Of a stretch of 64,000 nt of DNA, positions 55,448 to 64,000 are shown in pieces (the stretch's first letter is position 1; every line of letters starts with the position of its first letter). The position numbers and the translations under genes were made by a program. The notes beneath the pieces are model-generated. The model was not told where the DNA came from. It saw nothing but the letters and a program-made list of their open reading frames with translations, and ran no database searches. The stretch comes from Cadophora sp. MPI-SDFR-AT-0126 (lineage: Eukaryota; Ascomycota; Leotiomycetes; Helotiales; Ploettnerulaceae), in assembly GCA_020747065.1 (NCBI GenBank), contig JAGMVK010000006.1:744001-808000 (forward strand), read 5' to 3'.

Positions 55448-58425
55448 ACGTCTAACCCATTATATTTATATAAGCTTAAAAAAGAGTCTTTTTCTAAACT
55501 TTTTTATTTTCCTTTACTTAATCTTTCTTACTTTTTATTATTTTTTTAGTATTACTATTAATTTCCTTCTTATTAAGGACTTAAACCTTAGCTAATTTAA
55601 AGTAGTCTAACTTATAGTATTTAAACTTTTTATACTTATAATACTTTACTTATAAATTACTAGAACTTTTCTAAGATTTTTATATACCTTTCTAATATAA
55701 TAAAATAAGAGTTACGAAAGTCTGTAGTATTAAGTAGTAATAAAAAAAAGTATTAGAAAAAGAAGTATATTTATATATTAGTTAAGAAATAAGTTATTTA
55801 AAAGTCTTTCGAAAATAGTCTAATCTAATTATCTTCTAAGAAGGATTTAATTTACAAAAGATAATAAAAGATAAGTTAAATTATATATTTCGCCTTCTAT
55901 TAGTATTAATTAATATTAGATAAATTACTATTATTATATAATTATCTTACTATAAGCTTTTAACTAATATAGTAGTAATATAAAACTAGGGAGTGATTTT
56001 AAGTTATATAAGAAAATTATTCTATATAAGCTATATTTTCTTAAATTATAGTATTCTGAAATCTTATATAAAATTAAGTAAAGGTTTCATATATATAGTT
56101 TAGTTTTTATATACTTATATTAAAAAACTTAGTATAAGCCTCGTAGGCTTTATTTCTAGTAAGAAAGTAAGTCTTTAATAAAGAAATCATTTCTTAGATT
56201 ATTTGAAATATATTAGTTTTAAATAAGTATTAGAGTTTTAAGTAAGAGTAAGCTAAGCTAATAATTAATTTCTATACTAAAGATTATTATACTTAAGTAC
56301 TTAAGTAAAGACTAGTGTTAGTCTCTAATTAATCTTTAACTAAAGCTTTCTATTACTTAAATATTAAGTTAATTTTATTATTTAAGAAAAATATCTTTTT
56401 TATAAGCTAAACCTTAAGTTTCTAAGAAGTATTCGATTCTGCTTCATATATAATTAAAAGTATATTTTCTAACTTAAAAAGAGTATATCTACTTTATCCT
56501 ATTAATTTATCTCTTTCTATTAATTGAATAGTTAGTAATATAGTTTTAAGAGAAATTAAGATAGAGTTAGTAGAGAGTACTATTAGCGTAGCTTAAGTAA
56601 AAATTAGCAACTACTTAATATAAGCTAAAAAGGCCTTTTAAGCACGATTACTATTTTCTAGAAATTAAATAATTCCTTATAATATATTAGGATTACGAAA
56701 GTCTCTCTTATCTTAGTTTATATAATCTCTACTTTTATTATATTAGGTCTTATAACTAGAAAAGCTTCTAACTAAAGTAGGGGAATTAAGAGTATTATTA
56801 GTAGCTTTACTAGACGAGCTTACTATATTAGTAATATTTATAATAATAATAAAAGAAGATTTAAATATAATTCAAGTAAAGTCTAAAATAGAGGTTCCAA
56901 GAGTATTAAAGGAATACTTTGTAATTTTCTAATAAAAGATATTAGCGTTAAAGTAGTTTTTATATACTATACTTTTAGATATAATAGAAATTACGTAAAT
57001 ATATTTTAAAAAAGAGTAAAGGTAATTTAAGAGAGTTTTATAAACTTAAAGGTTCTAGTAATAGTAATTATAATATCTTAAATCTATCTATAGTAGCTTT
57101 TATACAAAAGAAATTATTTAAAGTCTTTACTAATAAAGACTACTCTACTTTAATTATATTAATTTATAATAAACAGAATTAAACCTTAGTTTATTAGTTC
57201 ATTTAAAAGATCTCTAGAATTTTAATTCTTTAAAGATAATAATTAAGAATAATTTAGATAAGAATTAATTAACTATATCTTTTAAGTAATAGAATATTAT
57301 ATAAGCTATTTTTAGTAAGAATAACCTTCTTATTTAATATAATAATATAATATTATTAAATATAGTATTAAGTATAAAAATAAGAGGGTAAGTAAATAGT
57401 AATATTATAAGTCTAGTACAAAAGAAGTAAGAAGGTAAGAAGCCCTTAAAGGAGAAGCAGTCTTATATATATATAAATCTAGTCCGGCTTTTATCTAGTA
57501 ATATTCCGATTAAACCTGAGTACTTCTACTTCTAGTACTTTTATTACTTTAACGTTATAATAACTATAAAATACTATTAATTGAATATATCTAATTAAGA
57601 TAGAAACTATTATTATTAGACTAATTTTTTCTTCTAAATTACTATTAAAAACATAAAAAAGCTAATTATAAATATATACCTAATAATTAATATCTAAGTA
57701 TATAAAGTTAATTATTTTTCTTAAACTTTATATTTTTTAGTACTTTTATATAATATAATTATTAATACTATAGCCTTTTATAATACTAGTCTTATTTATA
57801 TTCTATTATTAAGAGACTAAAATAATCTTAATTACTAGAATTTCTAATTTTTAGAACTATAACTTAATAAATTTAAAATAAGTATAATTAATACGTATAA
57901 AATTAATATATATTTATCTCTTAGTCTTAAGAATAAGATTATATACCAAAAAATATATTATCTAGTGTTTTTTAAGTAATTAGTAGTTTTTTTTAAATAA
58001 CTAAAAGCCTTTTTTTAAAAACTTATATTTATATATAAATAATTTTATAACTAAGAAACTCTTAAATTAAAATATAATTAATTAATTAATCTTTGATTAC
58101 TATAAGTAGCCTTTGTAAGTACTTAGTAGCTTTCTAATATAATTATATTATTATATTCTAATTATAAAAAATAGACCTTAGAATATCTTATTTTAAGTAT
58201 ACTTTTTATAAGAACTTACTATTTGCGATTTTTTTAATAGTATATATAATATTATATTTAGTATATTAAGACTTTTTAATAAAATTAATCTATATTTTAA
58301 ATTTCTAAAAAATCAATTAAAGAATAAAATATTAAATAATTATTAAAGTTAAGTAGTATAAGAAGCGGTAAGGTTAAGCGAGGTAAGCGGAATGTAGGCG
58401 TAGGCGGAAAGCAGGGGTTAGACGT
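55448..58425 (-). mobile_element. Second, reversed pogo-like element with a nested retroelement, RIP-degraded
   Basis: The right end (58425 leftward) reads, in reverse, ACGTCTAACCCCTGCTTTCC and continues to match 26125-27000 of the other element over roughly 900 bp with many C-to-T/G-to-A differences. So this copy is inverted relative to it. The left end at 55448 begins ACGTCTAACCC, eleven bases identical to the right TIR, then diverges, and TA flanks both ends (55446-55447, 58426-58427). The 55.46-57.44 kb interior shares a block with the 37.3-37.7 kb island and looks like a nested, RIP-damaged retroelement. No open coding frame remains. Confidence 0.7.
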
Positions 58426-58472
58426 TATTCCACAGTCCTCTGCTTCGTTGACATCTCTTGTCATTCTGTGTT

Positions 58473-58772
58473 TCAGAGGTCTTCTGGTAGAAGCCGAAGG
58501 AGAAGTCTGAGTTGGCTGAACGTGATTCCTATCGTTTGACCTACTGACTGGAGAGTTTTGCGCTTCTCGAGTTCTAGTAGTGGCGAGTGCCCGGGCTCCA
58601 GAAGTATCAATGTTGGCATGTTGTCGTAGTCCTTGAATCCGAGCACTCCGCCTTCGAATTTCAGGCGCAAAACGTGAAGATGGCTCTCGATCGTTGGATA
58701 GATGTTCGGTTTGGGAATAGTATCGTGGCTATGTATAGATGTCCACCCTCCAGTGAAGTGCGCAGGTTGCAA
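58473..58772 (-). other. Possible gene fragment abutting the transposon
   Basis: An open minus-strand frame of 99 codons with coding-like composition (PNIYPTIESHLHVLRLKFEGG, DYDNMPTLILLEPGHS). It starts 47 nt beyond the transposon's right end. A donor-like CAGTCA|GTAGGT near its 3' part suggests a spliced remnant. No domain recognised. Confidence 0.25.
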
Positions 58773-59365
58773 GTGTTAGAACCTAAAATATTACTGCTTG
58801 CGCTATTTCAAGATACGAGTCGTCGTTGAAGAGGGGTCCACAAGAGGTGCGGTGTCTTCCTAGAAAACAGTAAGGCAATGCTTATGGGCCACTTGCTGGA
58901 AAGCCTAGCAGCACAGGCTAAGGATATTGCGGCTAGGTTCAGCAGCATCCACTTATGCAGCGGGTCAATATGAGGAAGGTGAATAATAGGGAGTACAATG
59001 GTAGACGCTCGTTTCTAACAGCGCCGATTGGTTATCGGACTCTTCCTTTCTCTATGGTTATGGATGAACTGATCTTATCCAGGCGATTGCAGGGGAATGA
59101 CATATCCCTACCATATGGCTGTTGCAGAGAAGTCAAAGAGCCATAGCCATTCCGACATTCGACCATTTGTGAAGTAATGAGAGAGCTCTTGTCTAGAAAT
59201 AGAACCAATTACTCAAGCCAGAGAATGGTAGTTCGGATATTCTTCTACTTCTGAACATGGGGGCACTAACATTTTAGCTCTGTCATCCAGTAGTTAAGTT
59301 CCAATCAGTCTCTCTGGTGGACAGATCATTACAATGAAGACGCGTAATGTGGTGCGAGACTTGTC

Positions 59366-59372
59366 TATAAAA
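59366..59372 (+). promoter_or_regulatory. TATA box upstream of a small ORF
   Basis: TATAAAA, 57 nt before the ATG at 59429; a normal distance for a fungal core promoter. Confidence 0.35.
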
Positions 59373-59428
59373 GTAGGTTGCTCACCTTTATAGCACAAAG
59401 ATTTGCAGACCCTCTCCTTCTTCCAAAA

Positions 59429-59605
59429 ATGCACCAATATACATTCTTCCTAGTTTCATCATCAATGATCCTCGTTACTGCAGTTCTCATGTCTTTGTTG
59501 AGAGGGGTCCAGCTTTACCTTTACCGAGAGGAAGTCTCCTGGAAGATTGTCGCGAATCTTCTGGTGGTAACAGCTACGGTGATGTTCTCACTAGTAAGTG
59601 TGTAA
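59429..59605 (+). CDS. Small hydrophobic protein of 58 aa, hypothetical
   Basis: A short frame with two putative transmembrane helices (FFLVSSSMILVTAVLMSLL and VANLLVVTATVMFSL) separated by a charged loop (YREEVSWK). It has an acceptable start context (CCAAAAATGC) and a TATA box. A GTAAGT at 59594 could splice to 59768 (reading QTRLKIAPP and stop), so the true C-terminus is uncertain. No family recognised; it may equally be a fragment of a larger membrane protein. Confidence 0.35.
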   Translation: MHQYTFFLVSSSMILVTAVLMSLLRGVQLYLYREEVSWKIVANLLVVTATVMFSLVSV

Positions 59606-60093
59606 GGGGTAGGGGAAAGACGTTGTTTTCTTCTTACGCTGGAGGATCACGGAAGGGTCAGCTGAAGAAAGCCAAAGAACTTGTTCCAATAAGCTGTTAT
59701 ACCTCAATCTTTTAACTTTCATCTGCCGCTAAACTCTGTCAATCATTATCTTCTCCATTCAAGCAGACTCGCCTCAAAATAGCTCCACCATAGCTGTGAC
59801 TTGCGAATCTCTCGAGCTAAAGCCTATCTGAACGAACGGATATAGTGTTGTCGTGCCCAAAACCCTACCATAAATCTGCGAGGAAAGCCAGATTTGCAAT
59901 CCGACCAGAAGATGCTATATCCACGTCATGGAGCCGAAGGCTGGTGAAATCTACACTCTAAAGCCTTGTTCACTTACACTTAAGGGATCTTACACACTTG
60001 GCATAATATTTTGTGATTCAGATAAACGTCTTGTGCAATTTTCATATCATACTGTGCTTCGAAAATGGCCACGACTATGTAAGAAGTCCAAAC

Positions 60094-61149
60094 TCAGTGC
60101 CAGTACTTTGGCGCTGACCCCTTTGCAATCAGCCAAGCTTTTTCGAGACTTTCCACCACTTCCTCTGGCAATGGACCCTTTTCCACGTCAAGAAGATTAT
60201 CCTCGAGGTGCTGCAATTTACTAGCCCCCAAAAGGATAGCATCGCCTAGGTCGCTTTTCAATGCGGAATGTAGTGTTAACCACCTCAACGAAACCTCGGC
60301 TACTGTGAGACCGTGCTTCGATATCGCCGATTTGATGATATCCATTGCTTCGAAGTAAGAATCGCTCCAGTATCTGGATCTGTAAAGATTTGCGCCTCCT
60401 CCAGGTGCAAAACGGGATCCTTCTGGGAACTCTTCTTGATCGCGAGTAAACATGCCAGTAAGAAATCCGCCAGCAAGGGGCTGAAATGCGTAAAGAGAGA
60501 TGTCATAGTGACGCAAGCATGGAAGGAGCTCTGCCTCGACGGTTCGCTGGAGGGCATTGTACATGCCTTGATAGACTGCCGGACGCACCCAGCCATGAGC
60601 ATCGCATATCTCGCAGATTTTGGCTACCTCCCAGGAGTAGAAGTTACTAATGCCAAAGCGTGAGAACAAGCCTTCCTTAAAAAGCTTGTCGACCTCCCCT
60701 AATGTTTCTTCCAGGGGCGTGCTCCTGTCGGGCCCATGAAGATAGAATAGGTCGACTCTATCGGCCTTCAATGCCTTCAGACAGTTCATCAAACCACGGC
60801 GTAGCTCCATGGGGGTGAGGTTGTAAGTATCTTCTGAGGCTGGAAGGCCAAAACGGTTGGGGTATATCTTCGTGCCCATGACAAGACCGCGCTTCTGCCA
60901 CCCAAGGTCCGCCAAGAATTCCTCGGACGATCCGTTGCCATAACCGCGAGCCGTATCGATTTCGTTATGTCCATGCTTCTGGAAAACATTCACAAATTTG
61001 GCTGCCTCGGCAACGTCGTAAACGCGAGCCCCCAATGTATCTGAAGCATATCAGTATCAAGGTTTGACATTTAGAAGTGCTTACTTACTTGGCTTGCCAA
61101 ACGTCATGGCCCCGAACACAATTTTTACCGGAGATTCTAGGAGACTCAT
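60094..61149 (-). CDS. AKR7-like aldo/keto reductase, 335 aa
   Basis: Aflatoxin-aldehyde-reductase-type NADPH enzyme, cytosolic. Two exons: 61149-61089 (MSLLESPVKIVFGAMTFGKP) and 61040-60094, joined in phase to give GKPNTLGARVYDVAEA. Tetrad: Asp49 (EIDTARGY), Tyr54, Lys78 (MGTKI), His122 (FYLHGPD). The family string GNGSSEEFLADLG and YNALQRTVEAELLPCLRHYDISL, then FQPLAGGFLTG, fit AKR7. A start at 61035 would drop the first strand, hence the two-exon model. It is divergent with the next gene across 775 bp. Reduces reactive dialdehydes in known members; here the substrate is unknown. Confidence 0.93.
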
Positions 61150-61924
61150 CGCGAAATATTGTGTGTCGCTGCAAAATTTGTTGTCCAGCCTAAGATACCG
61201 CTCGTGTATGGTATCTTGCAGAAAGAGTCCTTTGTTTCCTTGGAAAGTGGAAGTCCTTGTTAAGTGGATAACTGTACTCCATAACAAGGAAGGAAATCCT
61301 AGGGAAAGGAAACCTGGGTTGTGATACGTCCTGCTTATCTCCGCACCAAATCCTTTATTCCTCTAAATTCCGAGTCTGAAGTCGATCAGAGATGATGACC
61401 CTTGACAACTTTGTGTGGGTAGAATTAAGGTTACTAGAGAGGCGGTGACATAATTTATCCCCCTCCACCTCCGTGGATCCTTATTGGCGAGTCATGGTTT
61501 CTAACTTCGATATCATGGTTATCCGAATCACGGATACGACGGGGTCTCGCGATCCACCGAAGCGCTCATGACACGATTCTTCACAACACCTCGTACCAGC
61601 TCGTACTCGCTTTCTTCAAGGACTGAACCTACCAAACTCATAGTCGAACGGTTATTATTATTGGTTAGTTTGACCCGCCACTCAAGCTTTGGGAGGTTAA
61701 TTCCCTCAGCTTAAGTGGGTAATTATTTCTAGTTCAGTTGTGTTGAGAACAAGCACGACTAGTGTCCTGTGGGTGCATCTTGGCAGTTTAGAGCGATGGA
61801 CGTATCGGAGATAAAGGAACGATTTCAAACAACTCTCGTCTGACCATATAACGGGTGGAAATTGACTTACCTGTATCTATACATCCGACGACCTGCCCAA
61901 AGGCCTCTCCAAATCGAAACAAAG
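61150..61924. other. Bidirectional promoter between two aldo/keto reductases
   Basis: 775 nt between divergently transcribed AKR genes. No element beyond ordinary composition was recognised. Confidence 0.5.
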
Positions 61925-62963
61925 ATGCCTTTTACTAAGGCAAAGGTCATATTTGGCGCGGCTCATATCGACACTCTTGAGGAGCTTGACGCCGTTTACA
62001 CAACGTTGAGAAAACATGGTGTTACGACTCTCGACACTGCTCACCTCTATGGAAAGAGTGAGGGAACTATTGGGTCAACAGGAGGATCAAAGTCATTTCT
62101 TGTTGACACCAAAGCAGCCGGCTGGACCCCGGGATCTCTTACTGCAACCAAAATCAAAGAAGCTATGACGCAATCGCTTCAGGATCTCGAGCTGTCGCAA
62201 GTCAACACGTAAGTCATGACGGCAGAGGATTTATTTGATATTTCGACATGCGCCCTGAGAGCCAATCTCGAGACTTCCCACATGAGACGCTAATTCTGTC
62301 TTCAGATACTATCTTCATGCTCCCGACACCGACACTCCAATCGAAGAAACTCTGGAAGCCATCAACAGCTTGTATGCCGAGGGGAAATTCAAGAAGTTTG
62401 GGATATCGAACTACGATGTTACCGGCATTGAGCGCATTGTTGCAATTGCCAAACAGAACTCATGGGTCGCACCCACCGTCTATGAAGGAAACTACAGTCC
62501 CATCGCACGGCATCTGGAGACAGAAGTCTTACCAACCATACGGAAATATGGCATGACATTCCATGCGTATTCGCCGCTCGCTGGAGGCTTTCTGGTTCGT
62601 TCCAAGGAGCAGCTGACCGGAGCTTCTCTGACGGGACGCTTTGATCAGACAACCATGGCAGGGCAGCTGTATCTTGGGATGTATGGCAAGCCATCCATAC
62701 TAGCCGCGCTTGAGCAATGGGAAGAGATAGCCAAGCAAGCTGGTGTCACAAAGGCAGCACTGGCATATCGTTGGGTCGCCTACCATTCTGCCTTACGGGA
62801 TGATGATGCCTTGGTATTTGGCGCGAGCAGTCTCAAACAAATGAACGAGACACTTGGAACGTATGAAGAAGGTCCGCTTTCTACGGAAATTGTGAAGAAA
62901 GTAGAGGAGATTTGGGAATTAGTAAAAGATGAAGCACCTATCGATAACTTTCACCGGGAGTGA
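61925..62963 (+). CDS. AKR7-like aldo/keto reductase, 313 aa
   Basis: Second paralogous AKR. Exons 61925-62208 and 62306-62963 (942 nt). Tetrad: Asp37 (TLDTAHLYG), Tyr42, Lys63 (VDTKAAG), His99 (YYLHAPD). Family strings: SLYAEGKFKKFGISNYD, APTVYEGNYSPIARHLETEVL, HAYSPLAGGFLV, RWVAYHSALRDDDALVFGASS. Similar in plan to the neighbouring reductase, but clearly diverged. Single-intron position differs from the neighbour, so not a very recent duplication. Substrate unknown. Confidence 0.93.
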
Positions 62964-64000
62964 TTTTTCGGTATTGGACCCCAAAGACTTTTGCGATATG
63001 GTCTATTAAACCCAAGTCCCGACGATACCTTAGATAATCGGCTCTAAAACATCATATTTAGAATAATTTAATGTTATCTTAGATATGCTTCATATATCGA
63101 TTGCTAATTATTGCTAATAAACTTAGCGACGTTGAATATTTCTCTAAGAGTAGTAATGAGAATTAAGAATATATATGCTTTTAAGAGTATTATCTTTGAA
63201 ATAATTCATATATTAATAGTTTTAGTAATTATATTTATAGTAATGCTTACGATTATTGTAGTAGTTATAATATTTTATTATTATTATACTTTTATATAGC
63301 GCTTTTACTCTTTTAGTATACTATTAAAGAGTTTTATTATTTTTTATATCTTAATATTAGTTGAACTCATAAAAGAAACAATACTTCCTTATTATTACTT
63401 TACTTTAAATAATAAGAAATAGTTCAAAAACGCGCTTAATTTACTTTTATATACTTTAGAAAAATTCTTTAAGAGTTTAATAAATATAAGAAGTAATTAG
63501 ACTAATACAACTTTCTTAAGTAAGTTGTATTCTTAAGAAGATTAATTTTACGTATTTATTTCGCTTATATAGTCGAGTATAGATCTTGAAATTCTAATAG
63601 CGTAAAGAAGAAAGTCTTTAACTTTAATTTTATTATAGTAATTTAAAAATAGAATATTTTTAAATTTTGTACTTAAGATTACGATAATAAATAAATGTTA
63701 TAGTATATTATATAACTAATTCCTCGAATTTTATAATCTTAAGTATTCTTAGACTCTATATTATTTTATTATATTAAGTAAAGTATATCTAATTTAAAAA
63801 ATCCTAACTTATTTCTTTATAAGTGTAATGAACAGACTACGCGGATCACGGGACTTAAGAGTTACGAGACTAGGTGACTGGACGCGACGTTACGATAGGA
63901 CTAGCGGCCGCGCCTTCTATACTTAAGCTCGAGATTCCTTTTAAAACCTCTTTTTTCCTTATCTTTTCTACTTTGTATTATAGCTATTAATGAACTTTCG
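62964..64000. mobile_element. AT-rich RIP-degraded island, truncated by the window edge
   Basis: From about 63040 composition falls to very AT-rich with no long frames. A GC-richer block at about 63828-63935 starts TGTAATGAACAGACTACGCG, which resembles an LTR 5' end. The element continues past the window. Confidence 0.55.

Larger units (their letters stand above)
58426..60093. other. Intergenic between transposon and AKR gene
   Basis: Two possible small features are listed separately; nothing else recognised. Confidence 0.4.

Overview
The window comes from a filamentous ascomycete (Pezizomycotina). Genes carry short introns (about 48-115 nt, GT...AG, branch sites like CTAAC or CTGAC), the protein families are typical of moulds (CFEM, fungal Zn-cluster TF middle domain, DUF3425, PDR-type ABC transporter, secreted BBE-like oxidase), and very AT-rich blocks full of TA have no open frames, as left by repeat-induced point mutation (RIP). 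A leotiomycete is my best guess, at low confidence. No rRNA, tRNA or CRISPR was found. All gene models below were spliced by eye; for multi-exon genes the summed exon lengths divide by three unless a lesion is stated.

Layout. 0-5.8 kb: the 3' end of a DUF3425 regulator, a complete cytochrome P450, and a broken peroxiredoxin. 6-11 kb: a TPR protein convergent with a secreted dipeptidyl peptidase IV. 12-16 kb: two small secreted or cell-surface proteins. 17-23 kb: a C2H2/fungal-TF regulator, then an alpha-L-rhamnosidase-like GH78 protein, both on the minus strand. 24-26 kb: a secreted type-B carboxylesterase with one frameshift. 26.1-28 kb: a RIP-degraded pogo/Fot1-like DNA transposon with clear terminal inverted repeats. 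28-30.4 kb: a fungal-TF-domain protein without a zinc cluster. 31.8-37 kb: a CFEM membrane protein, an alpha/beta hydrolase and a medium-chain dehydrogenase. 37.2-39.9 kb: AT-rich retroelement debris with a 12-bp minisatellite. 41-53.3 kb: a metabolic run of BBE-like FAD oxidase, aldo/keto reductase, NmrA-like reductase and a broken PDR-type ABC transporter. 55.4-58.4 kb: a second, reversed and composite copy of the pogo-like element. 60-63 kb: two divergent AKR7-like aldo/keto reductases. 63-64 kb: another AT-rich island.

How it fits together. This looks like accessory, TE-flanked fungal sequence rich in oxidoreductases (P450, BBE oxidase, MDR, NmrA and three AKRs), secreted hydrolases (DPP IV, esterase, GH78) and an efflux pump. 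It would suit detoxification or tailoring of small molecules, but no polyketide, peptide or terpene backbone gene is present, so a biosynthetic cluster cannot be claimed. Three genes (peroxiredoxin, esterase, ABC transporter) carry one or two point lesions in otherwise well-preserved sequence, suggesting recent decay or assembly errors. I did not find a clearly new system. The least ordinary signals are the paired, differently decayed transposon copies, the foldback MITE near 43 kb, and the TF-like protein lacking a DNA-binding domain beside a transposon.
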